Shown piece after piece: positions 41,994 through 49,540 of a stretch of DNA of 64,000 bases. The notes beneath the pieces are model-generated. The model did no database searches and was not told the origin of the DNA. It saw only the letters and a list, made by a program, of their open reading frames with translations. The position numbers were made by a program, and so were the translations under genes. The stretch spans positions 1 through 64,000 of the forward strand of contig CAZBNJ010000003.1 in NCBI GenBank assembly GCA_964493515.1. The letters are read 5' to 3'. Within the stretch, counting starts at the first letter, position 1. Each line of letters opens with the position of its first letter. The stretch comes from CANRIN01 sp964493515. GTDB taxonomy: Bacteria; Bacillota; Clostridia; Oscillospirales; JAAYOS01.

Positions 41994-42946
41994 CGCTCGT
42001 CACCTCCGACCATGCCGAGGAACAGTTCGAGGATGCGGTTCAGGTCGTCCATGTCGTAATACTCGAACTCGACCTTGCCCTGACGGCCGGCACCGGTGAT
42101 GCGCACCTTGCGCTCGTAGCGCTGGGACAGTGTGTCACCGAGCGACTCGAGGTAGCGCTCGACCTGCGTGATGTCGGTCTGGGACTTGCGCTGCTCCTTG
42201 GGGGGCGCGGACGCCATGCGCTGATTGGTCTTGACGCGCTTGACCATCTGCTCGACCTCGCGCACCGATCGACCCGCGCGCGCGGCGTCCTCCGCGATCT
42301 TGAGCTGCAGCTCGCGGTCGAGCGTGGCGAGCGGTTTCGCGTGACCGGCGGTAAGCTTGCCGCCGCGCACCAGCTCGACGACCTGCGGGTTCAGATCGAG
42401 CAGGCGCACCGAGTTTGCGATGGTGGCGCGGCCGCGTCCGACCGCCTCGGCTATCTCCTCCTGGGTAAAGCCGAAGTCGTCGATGAGCGACTGGTAGCCC
42501 TCCGCCTCCTCGATGGGGTTGAGGTCCTCACGCTGGAGGTTTTCGATGAGCGCAAGCTCGGCGGCGAGACGGTCGTCCGCCTCGATGACGAGCGCGGGAA
42601 TGTCCTTCAGACCGGCGAGCTGCGACGCGCGCCAGCGGCGTTCGCCCGCGATGATGAGGTACTTGCCGTCGGTATGGCGGCGGACGGTTATCGGCTGGAG
42701 CACGCCATACTTGGAGATGCTGTCCGCCAGCGTCTCGAGCGCCTCCTTGTCGAAGGTCTTGCGCGGCTGGCCGGGGTTAGGCATGACGTCCGCGATCGGC
42801 AGCATCTGGCCGACGCCCTTTTCGCCGAGAGTGGCGGCGGGGGTGGGAAGAACGTCGCTGAACAGCGGGTCGGCTGCGGTGGTCTGCGGTTCGCCGCCGC
42901 CTCCGAAGAAGTTGTCAAGTCCGCGGCCCAATCCTTTTTTCGGCAT
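41990..42946 (-). CDS. parB: Chromosome partitioning protein ParB (Spo0J)
   Basis: 318 residues from ATG 42946 with GGAGGAT upstream. N-terminal LGRGLDNFF motif that activates ParA, the CTP-binding ParB/Srx domain (ITVRRHTDGKYLIIAGERRWRASQLAGL), HTH (FTQEEIAEAVGRGRATIANSVRLLDL...LTAGHAKPLATLDRELQLKIAED) and C-terminal dimer domain. The specificity residues (Arg in GRGRATI, Gly in LTAGHAK) are of the parS-reading type. It loads on the many parS sites in this window. A ~70-residue linker ~residues 20-70 is Gly/Pro-rich. Confidence 0.97.
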   Translation of the reverse strand: MPKKGLGRGLDNFFGGGGEPQTTAADPLFSDVLPTPAATLGEKGVGQMLPIADVMPNPGQPRKTFDKEALETLADSISKYGVLQPITVRRHTDGKYLIIAGERRWRASQLAGLKDIPALVIEADDRLAAELALIENLQREDLNPIEEAEGYQSLIDDFGFTQEEIAEAVGRGRATIANSVRLLDLNPQVVELVRGGKLTAGHAKPLATLDRELQLKIAEDAARAGRSVREVEQMVKRVKTNQRMASAPPKEQRKSQTDITQVERYLESLGDTLSQRYERKVRITGAGRQGKVEFEYYDMDDLNRILELFLGMVGGDER

Positions 42947-42980
42947 GTGGAATATCCTCCTTATAAATGAGTTCATATTA

Positions 42981-43733
42981 CTATTCAAAACGACGGGTTA
43001 TCTCATCGGCAAGGCGGAGATATGCCTCCGCGCCGCGCGACGAACGGTCGTAGTCGAAGATGGGACGCCCGAAGGACGGAGCTTCGGACAGGCGAACGTT
43101 GCGGGGAATGACCGCGCCGAACATCTTGCCGGGGAAGTGGCGCTTGACCTCCTCCGCGACCTGCGCCGAGAGATTGGTGCGCGAGTCGTACATGGTGAGG
43201 AGTATGCCGTCGAGGTCAAGCGAGGTATTCAGCCGCGAGCGGACCATACGAAGGGTGTACATCAGGTCGGCAAGTCCCTCGAGCGCGAAATATTCGCACT
43301 GGACGGGGACGATGACGCCGTCGGCGGCACAGAGCGCGCCGAGCGTGATAAGTCCGAGCGACGGCGGGCAGTCGATGATTATGTAGTCGTATTCGGAGCG
43401 AAGCGGCTCGAGCGCGCGGCGAATTATCGTCTCGCGGTTGGACATTCCGACAAGCTCGATCTCCGCGCCCGCAAGCTCCTTGTTCGAGGCGATGAGGTCG
43501 CCGTAATCGGTGCGGCGCACGGCGTCGCGAGCCGCGACGTTGCCGCATATCACGTCGTAGATGGTGTTTCCGGACAGCTTATCCGCGCCGATGCCGCTGG
43601 TAGAGTTGCCCTGCGGGTCGAGGTCGATGAGCAGCACCCGACTGCCGCGACTTTTCAGCGCGGCGGTGAGATTTACGCAGGTGGTCGTCTTGCCGACGCC
43701 GCCTTTCTGGTTTGCGACTGCGAATATGCGCAT
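42981..43733 (-). CDS. parA: Chromosome partitioning ATPase ParA (Soj)
   Basis: 250 residues with deviant Walker A KGGVGKTT (residues 10-17), DLDPQGNSTSG and IIDCPPSLG. Works with ParB to segregate origins and regulate DnaA. 34 bases before parB; first gene of the leftward unit. Confidence 0.98.
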   Translation of the reverse strand: MRIFAVANQKGGVGKTTTCVNLTAALKSRGSRVLLIDLDPQGNSTSGIGADKLSGNTIYDVICGNVAARDAVRRTDYGDLIASNKELAGAEIELVGMSNRETIIRRALEPLRSEYDYIIIDCPPSLGLITLGALCAADGVIVPVQCEYFALEGLADLMYTLRMVRSRLNTSLDLDGILLTMYDSRTNLSAQVAEEVKRHFPGKMFGAVIPRNVRLSEAPSFGRPIFDYDRSSRGAEAYLRLADEITRRFE

Positions 43734-43766
43734 ATAGTCCCCCCTTACAGACAGTATTCCAGTCTC

Positions 43767-43794
43767 ATTATACCATAAATTACGACAAACGCAA
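43767..43794 (-). promoter_or_regulatory. Promoter of parA-parB
   Basis: On the - strand TTGCGT (43789-43794), 16 bases, TATAAT (43767-43772) with TGG before it. Confidence 0.75.
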
Positions 43795-43937
43795 TATGCA
43801 AAAATCGTTCGACGTGAGCGACGTTCATTCGACGGCGCAGGTATCGAATCGGGGAAAAGGTTCGGATTTTTGCGGGAAATACGGCGAAACGCGCGATATT
43901 TCCCACTTTACATTTCCCAAAGCCAAGGAGTAGGATT

Positions 43938-44006
43938 ATGAGTGAGGAAAAACGAAAATGTTCCACGTGGAACATTTTTGTGAAAAGAGGAGGAATCGCA
44001 AGATGA
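43938..44006 (+). CDS. Upstream peptide (22 aa) coupled to noc, carrying parS
   Basis: ATG 43938 follows AAGGAG with 7-base spacing and reads MSEEKRKCSTWNIFVKRGGIAR before TGA 44004-44006, which overlaps the noc ATG at 44003. CSTWNIF is encoded by an exact parS at 43959-43974. The coding potential is suggested by the ribosome binding site and overlap. It could couple noc translation, or ParB binding to parS could repress this unit. Confidence 0.5.
   Translation: MSEEKRKCSTWNIFVKRGGIAR
43959..43974. other. parS site (exact), upstream of noc
   Basis: Exact TGTTCCACGTGGAACA in the uORF, 29 bases before the noc start. Confidence 0.85.
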
Positions 44007-44794
44007 AACAGCGTATACGAAAGCTGTACACCGCCGAGATACTGCCAAATCCCGCTCAGCCGCGGAGGGTGTTCAGCGAAGGACCGCTTCGCGAGCTGTC
44101 GGACAGCATCCGCGAGTACGGCGTTTTGCAGCCGCTGGTGGTTCGGCGTGTGGACGGCGGCTGGGAGCTGGTGGCGGGGGAACGTCGTCTCCGCGCGGCA
44201 CGGCTCGCGGGATTGGAGCGGGTGCCCTGTGTGGAGGTGGACGCGGACGACCGTCGGTCGAGCGTGCTGGCGCTCATCGAGAACATCCAGCGCCGCGACC
44301 TCGACTTTGTGGAGCAGGCGGAGGGAATAAAGCGGCTTATCGACATATATCAATTCTCGCAGGAGGAGGCCGCGGCGAGGCTGGGGCTGTCGCAGAGCGC
44401 GGTGGCGAACAAGCTGCGGGTGCTCCGCCTGGATGCGAAGGCGCTCGGGATGCTGCGCCGCTCGGGATGCGGGGAACGCCACGCGCGGGCGCTGCTCAAG
44501 CTGGAGGACGCGGAGATGCAGCGGTCGGCGGCGGAGACGGTGGTAGCTCGCGGGCTGAACGTCGCGGACACCGAGGCGCTGGTCGAGCGGATGCTCGCGG
44601 GAAAGCCGGAGCGCAGATCGAAGCGCAAGCGGATATTCGTGCTAAAGGATGTGAGGATATTCCTGAACACGGTGCGCGAGGCGGTGGGACTGATGCGCAC
44701 GGCGGGGCTGGACGCGTCGGCGGACGAGCGCGAGGAGGGGGACGCGCTGGTTGTGACGGTGAGAATTCCTAAGAGGAGAGAAGCGGTCAGATAG
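44003..44794 (+). CDS. noc: ParB-family nucleoid occlusion protein Noc
   Basis: 263 residues from ATG 44003 with GAGGAGG upstream. ParB/Srx domain (ELVAGERRLRAARLAGL, ALIENIQRRDL), HTH with Noc-type specificity residues (Gln in LSQSAVANKL, Arg in GERHARALL where ParB has Gly), and a C-terminal RIFLNTVREAVGLMRTAGLD...VTVRIPK close to Noc of Bacillus. The protein starts directly at the ParB domain, so the N-terminal membrane-binding helix of Bacillus Noc is missing. No Noc-binding site (TTTCCCGGGAAA-like) is seen in the window. It faces away from parAB. Confidence 0.85.
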   Translation: MKQRIRKLYTAEILPNPAQPRRVFSEGPLRELSDSIREYGVLQPLVVRRVDGGWELVAGERRLRAARLAGLERVPCVEVDADDRRSSVLALIENIQRRDLDFVEQAEGIKRLIDIYQFSQEEAAARLGLSQSAVANKLRVLRLDAKALGMLRRSGCGERHARALLKLEDAEMQRSAAETVVARGLNVADTEALVERMLAGKPERRSKRKRIFVLKDVRIFLNTVREAVGLMRTAGLDASADEREEGDALVVTVRIPKRREAVR

Positions 44795-44834
44795 AAAAAG
44801 CGAGATGTTCTCGACGTGGAACATCTCGCTTTTT
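44795..44834. terminator. Terminator built from a broken parS site
   Basis: AAAAAGCGAGATGTTC, loop TCGACGTG, GAACATCTCGCTTTTT, between convergent noc and rsmG. The half-sites of parS form the inner stem (TGTTC and GTGGAACA, centre changed). Confidence 0.8.
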
Positions 44835-44847
44835 GTCGGCGGGAAAA

Positions 44848-45516
44848 TCACAGCGGGCTTGTTTTTATCTTTCCCCACGGACGGGGATAGGCGGCGGGGG
44901 TGGGCGCTGCCTTTTGCACCGGCTGGAGCCGCATGAGCGCCGGTTCACCGTGCGAATCGACCAGCGTGTAGTCGAACGGGTCGAGCAGACTGCCGCCGAG
45001 CTTCTTTGCCGCGGTCGACGCCTCGGCTATCTCGTCGGCGGCGCGCGCGGTCTTGTACGCGAGCAGCGTGCCTCCGACGCGCAGGAGCGGCAGGCACAGC
45101 TCGCAGAGCGCGCGGGTAGCGGTGACCGCCCGCGCTGTGGCGAAGTCGAACGACTCGCGGCGGTCGGAGTGGCCAAGCTCCTCGGCGCGCGCGGTGATGA
45201 CCTCGACATTCGGCAGGTCGAGCGTTTCGGCGACGCGGGAGAGGAAGGCGGTGCGCTTCGCGAGCGAGTCGCAGAGGGTCACGCGCAGGCGGGGAAGCGC
45301 GATGGCGAGCACCATCCCGGGGAAGCCGGCGCCGGTGCCGACGTCAATGAGCGACGGAAAGTCGTCCCCAAAACCGCAACCGGTTTCAAAAAATGTTCCA
45401 CGTGGAACATTTTTTGAAATCGCGACCGACTCGGGTTTATACATCAGTGGGGCGAGACTGTCCAGAAAGTGACGGGTGGCAAGCTCGGACTCGGTGGCGG
45501 GCCCGATGAGGTTCAT
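44848..45516 (-). CDS. rsmG: 16S rRNA m7G527 methyltransferase RsmG
   Basis: 222 residues from the first standard start at 45516. SAM motif SLIDVGTGAGFPGMVLA and the conserved N-terminal HFLDSL. An insertion of ~25 residues between them (YKPESVAISKNVPRGTFFETGCGFGDDFP) holds an in-frame parS (45394-45409) in a 36-base palindrome. Homology clearly continues upstream of 45516 in frame to 45630 (GGISLPADAAEKLCAYASLV), where AGG stands in the place of a start codon behind a perfect GGAGG ribosome binding site: see finding at 45627-45630. Methylates G527 of 16S rRNA. Confidence 0.93.
   Translation of the reverse strand: MNLIGPATESELATRHFLDSLAPLMYKPESVAISKNVPRGTFFETGCGFGDDFPSLIDVGTGAGFPGMVLAIALPRLRVTLCDSLAKRTAFLSRVAETLDLPNVEVITARAEELGHSDRRESFDFATARAVTATRALCELCLPLLRVGGTLLAYKTARAADEIAEASTAAKKLGGSLLDPFDYTLVDSHGEPALMRLQPVQKAAPTPAAYPRPWGKIKTSPL
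45394..45409. other. parS site (exact), inside rsmG
   Basis: Exact TGTTCCACGTGGAACA; 45384-45419 is a perfect 36-base palindrome. Encodes NVPRGTF in frame. Confidence 0.85.
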
Positions 45517-47342
45517 CGTTTTGTTCTGCTCGACGACAAGGCTTGCATAGGCGCAGAGCTTTTCGGCGGCATCGGCGGGAAGAGATATCCCACCGTCTGC
45601 GAGTGCGCGGGCAAGTTCGGCGGTGGTCCTAGGGCGCCTCCTTTCCTCGATTCGAGCCAGAGCATCAGCGCGGCGACGTCGGCGGGGTTGACCCCCTCCA
45701 GGCGTCCCGCCTGACCGAGCGTGCGCGGCTGTGCGGCGGACAGCTTCTGCCGCGCCTCGATGCGCAGTCCGGCGATAGCCGAGTAGTCGATGTCGGCGGG
45801 AAGTAGCAGGTTTTCCGACCGCTCGGCGGCACGTCGTTCCGCCTCGGCACGGGCGATGTAGCCCTCATATTTGGCGGATATCTCGACCTGCTCGCAGACA
45901 TCNNNNNNNNNNNNNNNNNNNNNNNNNNNNNNNNNNNNNNNNNNNNNNNNNNNNNNNNNNNNNNNNNNNNNNNNNNNNNNNNNNNNNNNNNNNNNNNNNN
46001 NNTCCTGGCGAAGCACCAGGCGGTGTTCCGAGCGGGAGGTCATCATGCGGTACGGCTCGTGCGCGCCCTTGGTGACGAGGTCGTCTATCATCACGCCGAC
46101 AAGCCCCTGTGTGCGGTCGACGGTGTGCTCGCTGAGTCCGAGCGCGCGGCGCGCGGCGTTTGCACCCGCGATAAGCCCCAGCGCGGCGGCCTCCTCATAG
46201 CCGGACGTGCCGAGGAACTGTCCCGCGCCGTAGAGACCGTCCACCTTTTTGGACATCAGCGTGGGCGAGAACTCGGTAGGGTCGGCACAGTCGTACTCGA
46301 TGGCGTAGGCGGGTCGGGTGAACTCGGCGTGCTCGAGACCTTCGATGGAGCGCACCAGCGCGAGCTGGACGTCCTCCGGCAGCGACGAACTCAGTCCCTG
46401 GAGGTAGAGCTCGCCGCCGTCCAGCTCGGTAGGCTCGACGAACACCGGATGGCGAGACTTGTCGGCGAAGCGCACGACCTTGTCCTCGATAGAGGGGCAG
46501 TAGCGCGGGCCGGTGCCCACGATGTCGCCGCCGTAGAGCGGCGAGCGGTGAAGGTTGTCGCGTATTATTTGATGTGTGCGCTCGTTGGTGTAGGTCAGGT
46601 GGCAGACCGCGCGGTTCGGCGGCAGCTCGGGGGTGAGGAAGCTGAACGGCGCGAGGTCGCGTTCGCCGTACTGCACCGCCATGCGGCTGAAATCGACGGT
46701 GGACGCGTGGACGCGCGGGGGAGTGCCGGTCTTGAAGCGGCGTATCGACAGTCCGAGCGCGACAAGCGACTCGGTCAGCGCGTCGGCGGGGAACATCCCG
46801 TCGGGACCCGCCGAGCGGGAGTAGTCGCCGACGAATATCTTTCCGCCAAGGAACGTGCCCGACGCGATGACCACGCATTTTGCGCGGAACAGTGCGCCGA
46901 GCGCGGTCTCGAGAACAAGGCGACAGGGGGAGTCGGAGGATTGCGGTTCAACGCAAATCGACCGAATCTCCGCCTGCTTCAGCCACAGGTTGGGCTGACG
47001 CTCGAGCGCGTGCTTCATGTACAGCCGATATGCCGAGCGGTCGGCCTGCGCGCGGGGAGAGCGGACGGCGGGACCCTTGCCGCGTCCGAGCATTCTGAAC
47101 TGGATGCAGCAGGCATCGGCGGCGCGTGCCATCTCACCGCCGAGCGCGTCCACCTCGCGGACCAGACAGCCCTTCGCGCTGCCGCCTATCGACGGATTGC
47201 AGGGCATATTGCCCACCGCGTCGAGGTTTATCGAGAACACCACCGTGCGTGCGCCGATGCGCGCCGACGCGAGCGCGGCTTCGATGCCCGCGTGACCCGC
47301 GCCGATGACGGCAACGTCAAACTCTCCGGCGAGATATTTCAT
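45513..47342 (-). CDS. mnmG: tRNA modification enzyme MnmG (GidA)
   Basis: 609 codons including a 100-base gap. N-terminal FAD motif FDVAVIGAGHAGIEAALASARIG, then VGNMPCNPSIGGSAKGCLVREVDALGG, and C-terminal TLGQAGRLEGVNPADVAALMLWLE. Its usual end would be a few residues later; here the frame continues ~38 codons into rsmG because the expected TGA at 45627-45629 reads GGA. The gap (45903-46002) falls in the region normally holding ~80-100 residues, so its true size is larger. Partner of MnmE. Confidence 0.95.
   Translation of the reverse strand: MKYLAGEFDVAVIGAGHAGIEAALASARIGARTVVFSINLDAVGNMPCNPSIGGSAKGCLVREVDALGGEMARAADACCIQFRMLGRGKGPAVRSPRAQADRSAYRLYMKHALERQPNLWLKQAEIRSICVEPQSSDSPCRLVLETALGALFRAKCVVIASGTFLGGKIFVGDYSRSAGPDGMFPADALTESLVALGLSIRRFKTGTPPRVHASTVDFSRMAVQYGERDLAPFSFLTPELPPNRAVCHLTYTNERTHQIIRDNLHRSPLYGGDIVGTGPRYCPSIEDKVVRFADKSRHPVFVEPTELDGGELYLQGLSSSLPEDVQLALVRSIEGLEHAEFTRPAYAIEYDCADPTEFSPTLMSKKVDGLYGAGQFLGTSGYEEAAALGLIAGANAARRALGLSEHTVDRTQGLVGVMIDDLVTKGAHEPYRMMTSRSEHRLVLRQXXXXXXXXXXXXXXXXXXXXXXXXXXXXXXXXXXDVCEQVEISAKYEGYIARAEAERRAAERSENLLLPADIDYSAIAGLRIEARQKLSAAQPRTLGQAGRLEGVNPADVAALMLWLESRKGGALGPPPNLPAHSQTVGYLFPPMPPKSSAPMQALSSSRTKR
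45903..46002. other. Sequence gap, 100 N, inside mnmG
   Basis: Standard-size scaffold gap. Frames on both sides agree, but the length is arbitrary. Confidence 1.
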
Positions 47343-49390
47343 AATTTCACCAGCACGCGGACGGACAGCGGCGCGAGCTCGAGGGAGTCGTCGTCGACCG
47401 AGAACCGTTCGCAGGTCGCGATGTCGAAAAATGTTCCACGTGGAACATTCACGGTCTGGGGAGAATGGGAGGAATTCAGAACGAGGAGGACATCGTTTTG
47501 CGACGCTCTGTTCGCTCCATTCGGAGATTGACTTTCGGAAAGCGCGGAAGCGTTGCGGCGCAACGATCTGCGCATCACCATCGCACGGTCGTTCGTGTAG
47601 TCGAAGAAGATGTCGCCGTCGACCAGCGCGTCAAGCTCGGTGCGCGCCTTGGCGAGCAGTCGATACCAGTCGAGTATCGAGCGGACGGGGTGCGCCCGGT
47701 CGTAGCGGGTGTGGAATTTCGGTTCGCCGTCACGACCCCACGCAAAGGTGCGACGGCAGAACGGATCCTCCGCGCCCTCCATGCCTATCTCGTCGCCGTA
47801 GTAGATGGTCGGGCTGCCGACAAAGCAGAACTGGATAGCGGCGGCTATCTTCAGCAGCGCGACCGCGACCGCTCGTCGCTCGGACGGGACACGCAGCCTT
47901 GCGTGCTCCTCCTTCGGTCCGGCAAACGCTCCGTCGTCCACGCCGAGCAGTGTGAGTATGCGCGGCGTGTCGTGCGTGCCGAGTATGTTCATCGAATTTT
48001 TTATCGCGTAGGGGGGATAGTTTTCGAGCAGGTCGAGCATCTCGTCGCGGAAGTCCTCGGCGCGTCCGCCGCGCAGGAATCGCACCAGCGACGAGCGGAA
48101 CACATAGCCCATCACCGCGTCCAAGCCGCCGTCGAGCAGGTATTTCCGCCGCTCGGAGTAGCTTATCTTGTTTGACGCGTCCTCCCAGACCTCGCCAAGC
48201 ACGAACGCGTCGCTCTTCTCGGCGCGCGCAGCGGCGGATATCTCGCGGATGAAGTCGTCGGGCAGCTCGTCGGCGACGTCCAGCCGCCAACCGTCCGCGC
48301 CCTCGCGCAGCCAACGGCGCACGACCTTGTCGCAGATGAAGCTGCGGTAGGACGGCGCGGCCTCGTTTACGGCGGGCAGGGTGTCTATGCCCCACCAGCT
48401 GTCGTACATATTCGGCCATCGGGTGAACCGAAACCAGCCGAAATACTCGCTTTCACGCGACTGATACGCGCCGACCGACGGGTAGCGGTCGTCACGGTTG
48501 AAGTAGACGCTGTCCGAGCCGGTGTGATTGAACACGCCGTCGAGCATCACCCGCATACCCCTCTCGTGAGCTGCGTCGCAGAAGGCACGGAAGTCGTCGA
48601 GCGAGCCGAGCATCGGGTCTATTTTCTCATAGTCCGCCGTGTTGTAGCGGTGGTTTGAGAACGACTCGAAGATGGGGTTCAGGTAGATAGTGGTAACGCC
48701 GAGCGACCTGAGATAGTCGAGCTTATCGCGTATCCCGGCAAAATTGCCGCCGAAAAATTCGCGGTTGGTCACCTGCATACTGCCCTCGAAAAACTCGGCG
48801 CGCGCGATCGGATCCTCGTCCCACTTCATCAGCTTTCGCTTGCGGGTGTCGGGGGTGCTGCCGTCGCAGAGGGGGGTGTCGGGGTGCAGTTTATCGCCCG
48901 AACGCGCGAATCGGTCGGGGAATATCTGGTATGTCACGCCGCGACCGAACCAGTCGGGAACATCACGCGGCTCGTATACGGTAAGTTGAAACGGATGGGC
49001 GGATGCCGCTCCGTAAAACTCGGCGACGCCTCCGCTGCGACCCGGGCGCGCGCCGTAGCGGAAGTATCCGCCGTCGTTTTCAAAGCGGAAGTGGTAGAAG
49101 CAAAGACCGATGTAGTCGCCGCATCCGACCGCTCCGAGATCCAGCTCGACCTCGAACAGCTCGCGGTCGCCGCACTGTTCCACGTGAAACATCTCCAGCT
49201 CGACCACGCGGGGGACCGACTGCGCGGGGTCGTCCTCGAGATGGTAGTCGTCAAACTCGACGACCAGATATCCGCGAAGGGGGACGCGATAGCTCTCGGG
49301 ATAGGCGCGGAAGCGTATCTTCTCACCGCGCGGGACCGCGCCGAGGGGTGTGCGGCAGTCGAGAGAGCGCGAATCGTATATTGGAAGCAA
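47339..49390 (-). CDS. GH13 alpha-amylase/neopullulanase-type hydrolase
   Basis: 683 residues with no clear signal peptide, so probably cytosolic. The (beta/alpha)8 barrel has YQIFPDRF, DGVFNHTG, GWRLDVADE (nucleophile Asp), VLGEVWED (acid/base Glu) and GTHDTPR (transition-state Asp). An N-terminal CBM34-like region precedes it. It breaks alpha-glucans such as maltodextrin. Two in-frame parS sites are inside: MFHVEQ near the N-terminus and NVPRGTFF near the C-terminus. Overlaps the mnmG start by 4 bases. Confidence 0.93.
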   Translation of the reverse strand: MLPIYDSRSLDCRTPLGAVPRGEKIRFRAYPESYRVPLRGYLVVEFDDYHLEDDPAQSVPRVVELEMFHVEQCGDRELFEVELDLGAVGCGDYIGLCFYHFRFENDGGYFRYGARPGRSGGVAEFYGAASAHPFQLTVYEPRDVPDWFGRGVTYQIFPDRFARSGDKLHPDTPLCDGSTPDTRKRKLMKWDEDPIARAEFFEGSMQVTNREFFGGNFAGIRDKLDYLRSLGVTTIYLNPIFESFSNHRYNTADYEKIDPMLGSLDDFRAFCDAAHERGMRVMLDGVFNHTGSDSVYFNRDDRYPSVGAYQSRESEYFGWFRFTRWPNMYDSWWGIDTLPAVNEAAPSYRSFICDKVVRRWLREGADGWRLDVADELPDDFIREISAAARAEKSDAFVLGEVWEDASNKISYSERRKYLLDGGLDAVMGYVFRSSLVRFLRGGRAEDFRDEMLDLLENYPPYAIKNSMNILGTHDTPRILTLLGVDDGAFAGPKEEHARLRVPSERRAVAVALLKIAAAIQFCFVGSPTIYYGDEIGMEGAEDPFCRRTFAWGRDGEPKFHTRYDRAHPVRSILDWYRLLAKARTELDALVDGDIFFDYTNDRAMVMRRSLRRNASALSESQSPNGANRASQNDVLLVLNSSHSPQTVNVPRGTFFDIATCERFSVDDDSLELAPLSVRVLVKL
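47432..47447. other. parS site (exact), inside the GH13 gene
   Basis: Exact site near the 3' end of the amylase gene; encodes NVPRGTF. The neighbouring ATCGCGACC (reverse) is the R2 flank seen in other copies. Confidence 0.85.
49176..49191. other. parS site (Bacillus consensus form), inside the GH13 gene
   Basis: TGTTCCACGTGAAACA, the common asymmetric parS form; encodes MFHVEQ in frame. Confidence 0.8.
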
Positions 49391-49436
49391 ACGGACACTC
49401 CTTTATATATTATAATGAAGAAAATAGACAGGCCAT

Positions 49437-49540
49437 GTTTAGAAGTAGAAACCGGAACTCCGACCGGTTTCGCGAAGCGAAATTGTGCCCGATCCGGCAT
49501 GGGCACGAAGGGAGGAGTTCAGCGCAAAGGGTTATTCCTT
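49437..49540 (+). repeat. R2 repeat, copy F
   Basis: Hairpin GTGCCC/GGGCAC around GATCCGGCAT, then GAAGGGAGGAGTTCAGCGC, AAAGGGTTATTCCTTTGCGC. No parS. Its end overlaps the last three codons of ricT. Confidence 0.65.
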
